A stretch of DNA of 64,000 nucleotides from contig BRKX01000018.1 of NCBI GenBank assembly GCA_026008535.1, positions 19,042,088 through 19,106,087 of the forward strand. The letters run 5' to 3'. Each line of letters begins with the position of its first letter. Position 1 is the first letter of the stretch. A program made the translations under genes and the position numbers. The stretch comes from Perilla frutescens (lineage: Eukaryota > Streptophyta > Magnoliopsida > Lamiales > Lamiaceae). The notes below the pieces were generated by a model. It worked only from the letters and a program-made list of their open reading frames with translations. It was not told the DNA's origin and made no database searches. This document shows positions 1 through 10,077 of the stretch, one piece after another.

Positions 1-2038
1 TTTGGGTTGTTTAATTCCATACAAATTAAAATGTGGTGTTGTAATTGACTAGATATAAACGTGGTGTCTAATTTACAAAAAGGTGTATACGTGATGATTT
101 ATTTAACAATTAACCCTCAAAAAAATAAAAATTAAAAATGTATTTAAATACGCCTAAAAAATTATTTATTCTCCAAATTGACAAAATTTATTTGATAAGC
201 TCAAATTTACAAAAAAAAAAGTTTGCACAAGCGTTCAAAATCACGTGACTCGTTAGTTCACTAATCTTCAAATAAACCTGAAAAAAAAAATATCATGTAA
301 GATACTCAAAAACCCAAAATCTCATTTAAAAACATTAATTCTGATATTTTTTATAAACCAAACACAATAATATTTTTTTTTCAAAATTAATATTTTCTAG
401 CAATAAAATTTTCAAAATTAATATTTTCTAGCAAATTTTATTGATGAATAACAAAACAAGTACATTCAATTATTTTTGTGATATGATCGAACGCATGTAT
501 AACTTTTGTATAGTTTCAATTTTCTTTAAAAAAAAAACTTATTTATTAGATGCAACTTTAATAGCTATCTATAGTTAGTGTCAAAAGTGGTCCAGCACAG
601 CGTGTTGGGTTGGGAGTTGGGACTTAGTTTTATTGGCTCGGCCTGACCCATTTTTTTATAGAGCAGTGCTAAATGGCGACACTGTGGCCGGGGCCACACA
701 GAAAAAACCGATTTTCTTAAGACCGGTTAAGTAAAAACCAGTTTATGTGGGACCAAATTATTACCATACCAAAAATATCCTTTACCTCCAAAAATAACAC
801 AACTACCGCCATTTTTTTAATAAATGCACTCTTCCCTCCCAAATCTATAATTATTCCCTCCCATTAACAACCAGATTTTTTTACTAATATTAATATTCTT
901 TTGAAAATATTAAATCAGCGATTATTCTTATTTAGATATCCGATACATATTATAATATTAAATAAAAATATTATACCGGCGATAAATCTAATAATTTAGA
1001 TATCCGATATTAAATATTTTGAACATAAATAATTATGTATAATTTTTTTATTATTTTGAGTTCGATTATCAATTTTAACATAAAAAGAGTATTTTTCATT
1101 TTTTTAAAGGTTATATATAGTTCGATTAAGGCTTTTAACATAAACACAGTATTTTAAATTTTTTTGGGGTTTGAACTAATATATTCACTTTGATTATCGA
1201 TTTAACATAAACACAATATTTATATTTTTTTAGTTATAAAATAATATATAGCTCTGGTTATGTATATATAACATAAACACAATTCTTGCTTCGATTTTTT
1301 AATCGTTTTTCGACCTACAAATTTTTTTAGATTAGTCTGAAATGAAAATATTAGTCAATTCGATTATCAAGATTAATATATAAAATTAAAATGTGAAATT
1401 AAATTAAATTAAATTATATTTCAAATCCATTTTCTTACATAAATTATTAGGACGAATGTCTCGTCTTTAAATCATATAAAATAATTTAATAAAGATGATT
1501 TTTTTTTACAAAATTTTGTCAAATTCGATTATCAAACATATATTCATCATTAAGATGTTATACATAAATATTTGTCTTTTATTTTTTCAGAATTAAAATA
1601 ATATTAAACTTCAAATTCATTTTAATTCAAAACATGTTAGTCCAAAATTTTCGTCTTTAAAGTATACATATAAAATTAAAAATAAATTCATCATTAAAAT
1701 TTGCGTCTAAATTTCTAATATAAGTCATAATATATTATCAATCGATTTTTTCTCATACTATATACAGAAAATATAGTATAAAATTTTATAAAATACACGT
1801 TTTGATTCAATAAAAAAATCTAACATTAGAACATATCATTTACTTGGATAATAATCCCATTTTGAGTGATTTATTGTGATTTAATTTTTTTTTACTAGCC
1901 AATCGAAATACTACAAAAGCAAAAAGGTAGGCAACTCTTGAAGTTCCTAATAAAACTAATGATCATATCACGTTTGAAATCTGCAATTCTTCCATTGTTG
2001 TAACTCTAATTCTAAAGAGAAGAAAATAAAGAGCTTCC
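1..2038. other. AT-rich intergenic DNA upstream of the transposase pseudogene
   Basis: I see no coding region here. The stretch is strongly AT-rich with many A and T runs. A short GC-rich island near 660-700 is listed separately as a possible terminal inverted repeat. Several phrases such as TTTTAACATAAACACA recur between 1070 and 1280, which suggests old local duplication. Confidence 0.6.
660..696 (+). repeat. Possible left terminal inverted repeat of a large element
   Basis: The segment reads inward as AGAGCAGTGCTAAATGGCGAC followed by a GTGGCC-GGGGCCACAC island. The reverse complement of 21315-21351 has the same order of words (CTATACGGCCACATTGTGG, then GGCCACAT), with about 20 of 25 core positions matching and one indel. 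Bases 651-659 (TTTTTTTAT) and 21352-21360 (TGTTTTTAT) would be an 8-of-9 target duplication, the size expected for Mutator-like elements, but the T-rich sequence makes this weak evidence. Confidence 0.4.
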
Positions 2039-4332
2039 ATGGCTATAGATCCACGGGCTGTAATTGTAGATTTATTTGGAGAGGATTCCTACCTCGATTG
2101 TTGTAGTAGAGATTCCGGCGAACATGTAGAAATGGAAGAGGAAGAAGTGGTTCAAGAAGAAGTGAACTTGCAATACGAAGAAGATGAAGGAGCTCAAAAT
2201 GAGGAAATTCTACATGAAGGAGATCGGAATGAGGAAATTCTAGATGAAAGACCTCAACCTAATATGGAATTCGAGAGTAGAGAAGCTCTATTAGCCGCCT
2301 ATCAAGCTCATGCAAAGCATAAGGGTTTTAGTGTTGCAGTTAGAAATTGTCGAGATAAGTATGTTATGATTGCGTGCGATAGGGGTAGAAATTCAAAAGT
2401 GAAGTTATATACCAAAAGGATTAACTGCCCTACTCGCTTGAATGCTATACAAAATCTTGACGGCACATGGAGAGTGTCGATTGTTTCTGCAAACCATAAT
2501 CATGACTTAGAACCTCACATGTCAATTTTCATGCCTGCTCATAGGAGTTTATCAATTAATATGAAGAGATAGTTAGAAGCTAATGACATTGCCGGCTTAA
2601 GAACTTGTAAAAATGTGAGGATATTGGAAGTGCAGGCTGGTGGTCCACAAAATTTAGGATGCATGGGGAAAGATTGTAGGAATTACATTGAGCATAGAAG
2701 AAGGTTGAGACTCGGTGAAGGAGATGCCGAAGCCATTCGTAAGCTTTTCATGAAGTTACAACAGAAAGATAGGAGCTTTTTTCATTTGATGGATATTGAT
2801 GACGAATGTAGACTTCGAAATGTGTTGTGGATTCATCCTCGGAGCATATCAGCGTATGAAGAGTTTCACGACGTGATCAGCTTCGACACGACGTATCTCA
2901 TCAACCAATACAATATGCCTTTTGCGACCGTGGTTGGTGTTAATCACCATCATCAGTCCATCCTACTAGGGTGTGCTTTGTTGTCACACGAAGATGCTTC
3001 ATCGTTCAAATGGTTTTTCTCTAATTGGTTGGAAGCAATGGGAGGTGTTCAACCTGTGGCAATGTTGACGGATCAGTGCGATAGTATTCGAATTATCGTG
3101 AGGGAAGTAATGCCTGACACCGTCCACCGGTTGTGTCTATGGCACATTTTATCTAAGACGGCACAAAAGTTCAAAGGGGTTGCCGAGTTTGATAGGGTGG
3201 TGTCATAATTCAATGCGTTGATCTACGACAGCCTTACGATTACTGAATTTGAAACAAGGTGGGCTGAATTCATAACGACACACGGGCTCGAAAATAATAG
3301 ATGGCTTAGAGACCTCTACAATGAAAGACAAAGTTGGATACCCGTGTACTTGAACCATGTTTTTTGGGCTGGCATGGTCTCTACACAAAGAAGTGAGTCA
3401 ATGCATTCTTTCTTCGACGGTTATATCAAATCAAAGAGCACATTGAAGCAATTCGTGGAACAATACGAGATTGCCGTTTGCCACAAGATTCAGAAGGAGA
3501 TGCGGGCTGACTTTGATTCCAAGTGTAGGCCGAGAAAGTGTATATCAAATTTTAAATGGGAGGAGCAATTAGGAAAAGTATACACGAATAGCATTTTCGA
3601 GCAATTTCATCGTGAAATCAGGCTAATGTGGAATTGCAACATCAAGAATGATCCAACCATACTTGGAGGAGTGGAGAGCTATGAAGTATTTGAAAGTATC
3701 ATGTTGAACAATTGGTATCATAAAGAATTTTCGTTCACTGTGGAGTATAGGCCTGTTGGACAATATTTAGCTTGCAATTGCCGGAAGTTTGAATCTAAGG
3801 GAATTCTTTGCAGTCATATCTTGAAGGTTCTAGCTTCAAAAGATATCCGTTCCGTGAATGAGAGATACATACTAAGAAGATGGAGGAAGGATGTGTATAG
3901 ACGACATGCAAGCATTTTTTTGCCGGGGGATATCCGCACATGAAGAAGGAATATTTAATATTTCAAGATGTTGAACGAGAGTTTTAAGAATGCACGGATG
4001 TTGCTTATGAGGACAGTGAGAAAATGAAATTCATCAAACTTAGGTTACAATCTTTGAAGGATGAACTTTATAACTGGAATCCAGTAATAGCGAATCGCAG
4101 TACTTCTTCACGCACTATCGAACAAGATAGTTCAACTCCCGTATTAGATCCACTTAATATCACTCGCAAGGGGAGGCCAAGACAAAATAGGTACAAATCG
4201 GGTGCGGAACAAGCGTCAAATAGCAAGACCAAGAAGAAGGCAGCAGGTGCTACACGACACAAGCGGGCGAAAAATACCGCTAGTGGTTCAGGTCCCGGCA
4301 CACAAAACTTAGTGTATTTTGTTGATTATTAA
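2039..4332 (+). pseudogene. MULE-type transposase / FAR1-related protein, pseudogene
   Basis: This is one long reading frame from ATG 2039, broken by in-frame stops TAG 2570-2572 and TAA 3206-3208, a frameshift near 3920-3935, and TAA 3985-3987. The last segment ends at 4332. The domain order is that of FAR1/MULE proteins. There is an acidic N-terminus, then a FAR1 (WRKY-GCM1-like) zinc-binding DNA-binding region with Cys, Cys and an NHNH motif (about 2270-2540), then a MULE transposase domain. The catalytic acids are visible as SFDTTY (Asp, 2884), LTDQC (Asp, 3071) and RSESM (Glu, 3395). A SWIM zinc finger follows (ACNCRKF to LCSHIL, about 3765-3830), and the tail is basic with RKGRPRQNR. 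The frame is otherwise conserved, so inactivation looks fairly recent. It could descend from a domesticated FAR1-like gene, but its small-gene and repeat surroundings favour an element-borne transposase. Confidence 0.85.
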
Positions 4333-4673
4333 TTATTCATTTTGTAGTGTTTAATTTCTTATTGTTTAGTACTTTTTGTAATCTGAGTTTTATTTATTAA
4401 ATTCGTAATCTTAATTTTATATTAATTATATTTCATATACGTGCAATATTTAATTAAGTATTTCTGTTAATTTTTTTTTTAATTAAGTATTTCTCCGTGA
4501 ACTATCTTTATCTTAACTAATATTTTTTTTCTTTCTTTTGATATATAAAATTGTGATTTATAGAGTTAATTATATCCCGGGCATATCTATTAATTTTTTT
4601 TATGAAAAGTCATATCTATTCGATTGTTACATATACAAAGTTAAGATAGAGAAAGCAGTACCTGCGTATGAGT

Positions 4674-4716
4674 ATCCCACATCGGGAAAAAATCGAAATT
4701 TACTTTTGTATATATT
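4674..4716 (+). promoter_or_regulatory. Plant snRNA-type promoter (USE + TATA), copy 1
   Basis: ATCCCACATCG at 4674-4684 matches the plant snRNA upstream sequence element RTCCCACATCG exactly. A TATA box (TATATATT) starts at 4709, leaving exactly 24 bases between them. In plants, polymerase-III genes of this class (U6, U3, telomerase RNA) have about 24 bases between USE and TATA, while polymerase-II snRNA genes have about 34. Function is inferred. Confidence 0.6.
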
Positions 4717-4734
4717 ATATCTTATGTAAGGGTT

Positions 4735-4861
4735 AGTTGTCAATGTATAGGGTCTGATCCCACTAACATGGACTCACATCACAGCTTCTAGGCCTTTAAA
4801 TTATAATATTTGACATGGGCCTTGAATATACTTAAACTGGGCCTGTAAGGCCGGCCCTTTT
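4735..4861 (+). ncRNA. Candidate polymerase-III small RNA, copy 1, unknown identity
   Basis: The start is placed about 26-30 bases after the TATA box. The end is placed at the first T4 (4858-4861), with a T6 at 4865-4870 as a back-up terminator, giving about 125 nt. Near the 3' end GGGCC and GGCCC can pair over a 9-base loop just before the T run, and an upstream GGGT/TCCC pair is also possible. I do not recognise U6, U3, 7SL, MRP or telomerase RNA in it, and there is no telomere-template sequence. It could be a decayed copy of a small RNA gene. Confidence 0.35.
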
Positions 4862-5306
4862 GAATTTTTTGTTATATCTCTATTATTTTGTTCCAATTTT
4901 TTTTTTCTAATTTGTAAATGGTACAATTTGACTATAAATTACACCGATTATATTCACCGAAACTCTAATTTGTTTTTAACTTATATTAGTATTGATATAG
5001 GAAATCAGTAATTTAACTTGTACATCAACTAAAATTAAACTCAAACACAAAGTGATAAATACTAATTTCCTAACTATATATATAGTACTTATTTAATACA
5101 GAAAATAATAATAATAAAATACTATCTTATTAGTAATGTATTAAATTGGACTGAATATGAAAAGACACGATGGATTGACAACTCCAACTTCTCTATTTAA
5201 TGAATGAAATCATCACAATTTTTTAGGGATAATCTCAAAGAGTCACGTCTCCTCATTTATCTCTATCTACTTCCAATACTCTCGAAAAACTTTGAATATT
5301 CTGGAT

Positions 5307-5805
5307 ATGGCTTCTTCATCAAGAAGGCCAAACGAAGAGGAGGGCAACTCGTCCTGGAAGCGGACGGAAACGAAACTTGAAGAGGTTCTCTTGGTTTTTT
5401 TTTATATATTTTGCATGTATGGTTTTAGCATCGATTTTTCTGTTTTGAATGGTTTTTTTGTTTGTAGTTTATGAGGGAATCGGAGAGGCTTGCCAAAATT
5501 GTTGAAGCCAAAGCACAAGCCGATGCAAATTTGCATCGATGTGTGGAGGCGCAACAGGTATCAACTTTTTTGTTAGAAAATTTGTTACATTATATTCGTG
5601 TTATTATTATTATTATTTGTTGATTTAATTATGAATGTGTTCCATTTAATCTTTGTAGCGTGAGAAGGCTGAATTCCAGATCGAAATGCGTAAACTGATG
5701 ACAGAACAACGTATCAAGCACGCATATGAGAAGGAAATAGCCCAGCTAGAGTGTATTTGGGCAAGGCTAAAGGACCTTCGTGGTCGTTCGGACCTGATAG
5801 ATTAA
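5307..5805 (+). CDS. Small coiled-coil protein A1 (3 exons)
   Basis: I do not recognise the family. Exons 5307-5384, 5468-5557 and 5659-5805, all phase 0 with GT-AG borders, give 104 aa. The protein starts MASSSRRPNEEEGN and continues with charged, helix-forming sequence rich in Glu, Lys, Arg, Ala and Gln (RESERLAKIVEAKAQADANL; then QIEMRKLMTEQRIKHAYEKE), ending RGRSDLIDstop. This looks like a short basic/acidic coiled coil. Exons 2 and 3 have the same lengths (90 and 147 nt) as those of the relative at 7850-8327, and the heptad-like positions are kept. This supports real protein-coding exons. The next gene (6339-6839) converges on it from the other strand. The role could be as partner of a DNA-binding or transposase protein, but that is a guess. 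Confidence 0.55.
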
Positions 5806-6338
5806 TTTTATGTTTTATGTAATTTTCAATATTTAATATTCTGAATGTTTTATGTTTTAAATTATTGGTGTGTTCGTCATTTACAATTATTCTCGCTGAA
5901 TATATATGTTTTGATTGCTTTAATCGACGGATGGAATTTTACAATTTTAATCAAGGGAAAAATTATTATGGCCAAATTAAAATGCTTAAATTCGTATAAT
6001 TAGTACTATTTCATACAGTATAACAAAATTCGTACAAAAATATATAAAACAAATTTAATGTTTTTTAAAATTAAAATTAAAGTGTGGGTTGACCAATTTT
6101 TGATGCATCTTACACACACCATCATTCATTCTCCATTAATGCTCCAAAACCCTAAACCAACTAATTCCATATATTTGCATCTTACACACACCATTATTTG
6201 TAAGAAAAAAGTATTTGGATTGATCTAATTAATCTTATTTATTTAGACTCCAATAAAAACAATGATAATATAAGATAATTTTTATAGATATTATAAAAGA
6301 TAATTTAAGTGCACGCCATAACAACAGGCTTAAACTCT

Positions 6339-6839
6339 TCAAGCAAATCTATTGACTAAACTCTCAAAATCAGTATTGACAACGCCTCCAAGCTGAATAA
6401 TGTCACGAATTCCACGGTACTCCGGCATTCCATTCAGTCGAAAGTCTCTATGCATCTCACATTCCTGTAGTGAAATATAAATGCAAATTAATGTCATAAA
6501 AAAAATATAATTAACAAAATGGTAATGTTTACTTACAGCTCGAATATCACTGAAAAGACTTAAATAGGCATCAGTGGTTGTGACACAGTTGCTATCTTCA
6601 TCGTAGCTAATCCCCAGAAGCGTTTTAAATTTTTCGAATGAATAAAATAGCTTCTTCAATTCTTTCAATTTATAGACCAGTTCGATGGTCCGAAAATGAT
6701 GATAACGAGCACCAGACATCAACTTCGCGAGTAAATCGAGGGTCAATGCAGTGCCCGGTGCGTGAGAAAGATCATCGAACCCAATCCTTAGACGTAAAAA
6801 ACTAACAAACACGGCCTCATCAGATTTGGACCAAGACAT
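6339..6839 (-). CDS. Myb/SANT-like DNA-binding protein B1 (2 exons)
   Basis: Exon 1 is 6537-6839 and exon 2 is 6339-6464. The donor is GTAAGT and the acceptor CACTACAG, both phase 0, giving 142 aa. The protein begins MSWSKSDEAVFVSFL and contains KLKELKKLFYSFEKF, then YDEDSNCVTTTDAY, and after the intron HRDFRLNGMPEYRGI. This order (Trp-containing start, a LKxLKK helix, a DEDxxxVT turn, then a FR...PxY element) fits the Myb/SANT-like domain family (Myb_DNA-bind_3) found in many plant proteins and transposon accessory proteins. Expected role: sequence-specific DNA binding in the nucleus. A second copy with the same intron position and identical exon-2 length lies at 9490-9983. The start codon is the first ATG of the frame. 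Confidence 0.65.
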   Translation of the reverse strand: MSWSKSDEAVFVSFLRLRIGFDDLSHAPGTALTLDLLAKLMSGARYHHFRTIELVYKLKELKKLFYSFEKFKTLLGISYDEDSNCVTTTDAYLSLFSDIRAVSKHYHFVNYIFFMTLICIYISLQECEMHRDFRLNGMPEYRGIRDIIQLGGVVNTDFESLVNRFA

Positions 6840-7849
6840 GATTTTGGCGATTTTTTTTTTACATTATGAAATTACAATTATGAATACCTACTTATATAAA
6901 AGAAAATAGAGACATTCATTAAAGGCATGAAAAGACTAGTAACCAAAACACCATGCATGTTGCAGCATGGATAATTCCAAAATATTATTTGAAAAAAAAA
7001 TATTTACGTAAAAAAGGTTTATTGAGAAGTGTGAAAAATTACTATTTCTTCCATTTTACACACAACAATCATTGATTCTCATTAAAGCTACAAAACCCTA
7101 AACTAAAAAAAATCAATTTTTATTTTTTTTTTATTTTAACTATTGTTTGATATAGTTTATAAAATATCATAAAAACATTTATAAAAAATAAAATAATATT
7201 ATTTAAATTCACTTATAACTTTTTAAAAAATTGCAAATAAAATATTAGTTCGAATTTTTTTTTAATAATAAAATTGAAAGTAAAATATTAATTTTATTTG
7301 GATTTAATTGAAAAGACATAAAGCCTTCCAACTACAATTTCTCAAGTAATGTATACACAATATTTATTGAATGTAATCATCACAACTCATTAATTGTTGT
7401 GACTATAGTTCCAATTTGATTGAAACGAAACAATATTCAAATTAAAACTTCAAATATTAATTAAATTATAAATTTAATTCTCTTTTAATGTTTAGAATGG
7501 GTGAATATAATTTTAATGCCAATTATTATTAATTTTATACATGTTAATTATGACTATAGTACAAATTTTATACATAATTATACCAATTAAATAAAAATAC
7601 AAAGGTTATATATACTATCTGTAATTTCATAATTACAGAAAATTAAAATTATTAATTAATTAAATAAGTATATTGAATTGGAGTGGATTGACTCTAAAAC
7701 TTCCCACCCTATTTATACACAATATTTAATGAGAGAAATTATCACAATTCATTAGAGATCATATCAAGAGTCACGTCTCCTAAAATCTCTCCTACTTCTT
7801 TCTCCACCTTCCAACTACAACACTCTCTTCTCCTTCAAAGTTGACGTAA
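6840..7849. other. AT-rich spacer between B1 and A2
   Basis: I see no gene here. A short block near 7040-7100 (including AAAACCCTAAAC) resembles blocks at 6090-6160 and, inverted, at 10316-10420, consistent with duplicated flanks of the A/B module. The part after 7680 is the promoter-like leader of A2. It resembles the leader of A1 (ATTGAC, CTATTTAAT, ATCACAATT and AGTCACGTCTCCT blocks). Confidence 0.5.
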
Positions 7850-8327
7850 ATGGAGTCTGCAAAAAGGTCGAACGAAGCTGGAAACACCTCCTCATCAAAG
7901 AGGATTAAAACTGCCACGGAGAGGAAGTCGAAAAGGTATGTTTTCTTTTTATTTGCATGTAGGGTTTTATCATTAATTTTTATATTTCGATTGTTTTTTT
8001 CCTCGTTAATAGTTTGCGAAGGACTCTGAAAGGTTTGGCAGAGCGATTCAAGCCAAATCGGAAGCGGATGCACGTTTGAATCAACTGATTTTAGACCAAC
8101 TGGTATTATTAAATATTTTAGAAAATTTGTTATTTTATTGTGTTGGTTTAAATTAATATTATTTTGTTTAATATTTGTAGTATGAAAAGGATCGCTTCCA
8201 TCGGGAAGCTCTTGCTATGATACAAAAACAACAAATAGAGCACGCAATAGAGATGAAGAAAGCGAAGATAGAGTGCATCCAGGCAAGATTAGCGGTGCTC
8301 CGAGCTCGCTTGGATCATCTCGATTAA
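7850..8327 (+). CDS. Small coiled-coil protein A2 (3 exons, first junction doubtful)
   Basis: This is a relative of A1. Exons 2 (8013-8102, 90 nt) and 3 (8181-8327, 147 nt) have exactly the lengths of those in A1 and encode similar helices (KDSERFGRAIQAKSEADARL; RLAVLRARLDHLDstop). Exon 1 starts at ATG 7850 (MESAKRSNEAGN). The best donor, AG|GTATGT at 7936, leaves phase 2, while exon 2 needs phase 0. Using it leads to a stop soon after. A weaker phase-0 donor at 7940 (AT|GTTTTC) would restore the frame. The gene is therefore either spliced at the weaker site or broken by a small indel in exon 1. Function unknown; I expect a short coiled coil. Confidence 0.45.
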
Positions 8328-8695
8328 AATTATGTTTATGTAATTTTTAATATTTTTGGTAATATTGTATGTCCAAATGAACTAGATATTCAGTTGATTT
8401 TAATTCGGAATTTATATTTTGAGCTTCTTATTTTGAGCCGTATTTTTGGTAAAAATGCTTAAACCCTACTGTATATTTTTTGGGCGTAAGTATTTTTAGT
8501 AAAAAAGCTTATATTCGGACTACGATTCTGGGACAATTCAGGGACGTAATTTGGCTATATTTACGTGCTTTAACTATTATTAAATTGGAATTAGTCAATA
8601 TATTACCAAAGCATTAAAATTAGACCATAATTAATTGATATAGAAAATACTTGAGAAACTGGTTGAGGAACTTTTTGAGAAAGCAGTACCCACAT

Positions 8696-8740
8696 ATCCC
8701 ACATCGAAAAAATATCAAAATTTACTCTTGTATATATTAT
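8696..8740 (+). promoter_or_regulatory. Plant snRNA-type promoter (USE + TATA), copy 2
   Basis: ATCCCACATCG at 8696-8706 is followed after exactly 24 bases by TATATATTAT at 8731. Both boxes and the spacing equal copy 1, although sequence around them has diverged. This argues that the spacing is kept. Confidence 0.6.
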
Positions 8741-8756
8741 ATCTTATGTGAGGGTT

Positions 8757-8889
8757 GGTTGTCAATGTATGGGGTCTGATCCCACTAACATGGACTCACA
8801 TCACAGCTTGGGCCTTTGAATTATGTTTGACCTGAGCCTTAAGTATACTTTAACTGGGCCTGTAAGGCTGGCCCTTATGAATTTTTTTT
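8757..8889 (+). ncRNA. Candidate polymerase-III small RNA, copy 2, unknown identity
   Basis: This is the relative of the RNA at 4735-4861, and the central block GGGTCTGATCCCACTAAC is identical. The GGGCC/GGCCC hairpin near the 3' end is kept even though the loop has changed (GGCC to GGCT). Termination is expected at T8, 8882-8889, because the first T4 of copy 1 is lost here. I cannot name the RNA. Confidence 0.35.
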
Positions 8890-9489
8890 AATATTTCTAT
8901 TATTTTGTTCCTTTTTTTTTTTCTAATTTGTAAATCGTATAATTTGACTATAAATAATAAATTAGTCCCAAATAGTGTTTTTTTCCCAATACTTTATTAA
9001 ACTGTTAAATTAATTTTTTTTAGCTTTTAATTATTTTTGACAAAAATAAAATCTCCTACACAATAAATTACACTGATTATATTCACCGAAACTCTAATTT
9101 GGCTATAATTTATATTAGTATTTATATAGGAAATCAGTAATTTAACTTGTACATCAACTAAAATTAAACTGAAACACAAAGTGATAAATACAATTAAATA
9201 TGACCAAATTAAAACACAAGTACAAATGTCAACTACTTGCATTACATTAATGCAAGTAGGGTGCTTAATGCATTGATAACAATTACAATAATTAGCCGCT
9301 AATTAGATAATTAGATATATAATTGATATCTATGCACCAGGTGCAATTTTAATTACAAATCGCAATACCCGATCATAGTTCACCATCAAAAGTAACAAAA
9401 AAAAAGATGAACTATCAAAAGTTTAACAAAAAAAAAAGATAAAAACGATAAAACAGAAACACTGAGTTCAATTCCATCCCTAACATATG

Positions 9490-9983
9490 TCAAGCCGCAT
9501 AGTTAGACAGCCACTCCGAATCCACACTACCGAAACTACCATCGTCCATGATCTCACGAAGAACTTCAAGATGGGGCATTCCTTTCACTCTGAACTCGCT
9601 CCAACGCGGACTCTCCTAGCATCATAAAATATGATAAATAATTATATATTGTTAAGGTAAAACTATGTAATATCAAAGCGTAGACTTACATTCTTCCCCA
9701 CTCGATCGAAATACTCATGCATCGCACTGACTCGGTTGGTATTTTCATCGTAATGGATTCCCGGCTGCATTAAGAAAGACTCAAAACTCCACATCTTCTC
9801 CTGAAACTCGTGCAATTTCAGGACCACTTGGATCAATCGAACTTTCCGATTCAGAACTCTCGACATTGTCCATGAAAATTCCACTAGAGCATCTGCAATC
9901 TCGTAGTTGTCAGATGTATCTACAACCCCAATTCGAGAGTGCAACAGATCAAGAAAAAATTCCTCGTTGGTTCGGGACCATTT
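9490..9983 (-). pseudogene. Myb/SANT-like protein B2, start codon missing
   Basis: Exon 1 (up to 9690) and exon 2 (9490-9615, 126 nt) mirror B1 in intron position, phase and exon-2 length. The donor is GTAAGT and the acceptor GATGCTAG. Readable protein: KKWSRTNEEFFLDLLHSRIG, then SFESFLMQPGIHYDENTNRV, then FRVKGMPHLEVLREI, ending at TGA 9490. It shares the Trp start, the helix, the YDExxxxV turn and the FRxxGMP element with B1. No in-frame ATG precedes the Trp. The only nearby ATG (9982-9980) is in another frame, and an in-frame TGA lies just upstream, as if about 5 bases were lost compared with the ATG-TCT-TGG of B1. A TATA box lies upstream. Otherwise the frame is open, so it may be a recent casualty, or a longer transcript may supply a start. 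Confidence 0.5.
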
Positions 9984-10069
9984 CTTTTTTTTTCAGAGAT
10001 TTAATTTTTCGTTTGGAAGAGAGAGGAGAGACCAGAGAAGTTGAACAGTTTTTGACTTGATGATGGCAC

Positions 10070-10077
10070 TATTTATA
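10070..10077 (-). promoter_or_regulatory. TATA box for B2
   Basis: TATAAATA on the minus strand, about 90 bases upstream of the readable start of B2, fits the core promoter of that gene. CT-rich sequence typical of a plant 5' UTR follows. Confidence 0.45.

Larger units (their letters stand above)
4640..5090. repeat. Duplicated segment, copy 1 (partner 8660-9190)
   Basis: The stretch from the GAGAAAGCAGTACC box through AACACAAAGTGATAAATAC matches 8675-9190 closely. Copy 2 carries about 110 extra bases near 8950-9060. The copies hold the two candidate polymerase-III promoters and RNAs described separately. Confidence 0.75.
8660..9190. repeat. Duplicated segment, copy 2 (partner 4640-5090)
   Basis: It matches copy 1 from the GAGAAAGCAGTACC box to AAACACAAAGTGATAAATAC, apart from an AT-rich insertion of about 110 bases near 8950-9060. 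Position relative to the A and B genes differs between copies, so the duplication was followed by rearrangement. Confidence 0.75.

Noticed and set aside
4538..4729. 63-aa frame over the first USE/TATA cassette
   Set aside because: AT-rich, with a non-ATG start in the track and no counterpart frame in the second copy of the duplication.
6140..7105. AAACCCTAAAC words as interstitial telomere sequence
   Set aside because: Only single copies occur (near 6147, 7091 and, inverted, 10320). They fit the common telo-box promoter word or duplicated flank sequence, not a telomere array or a telomerase RNA template.
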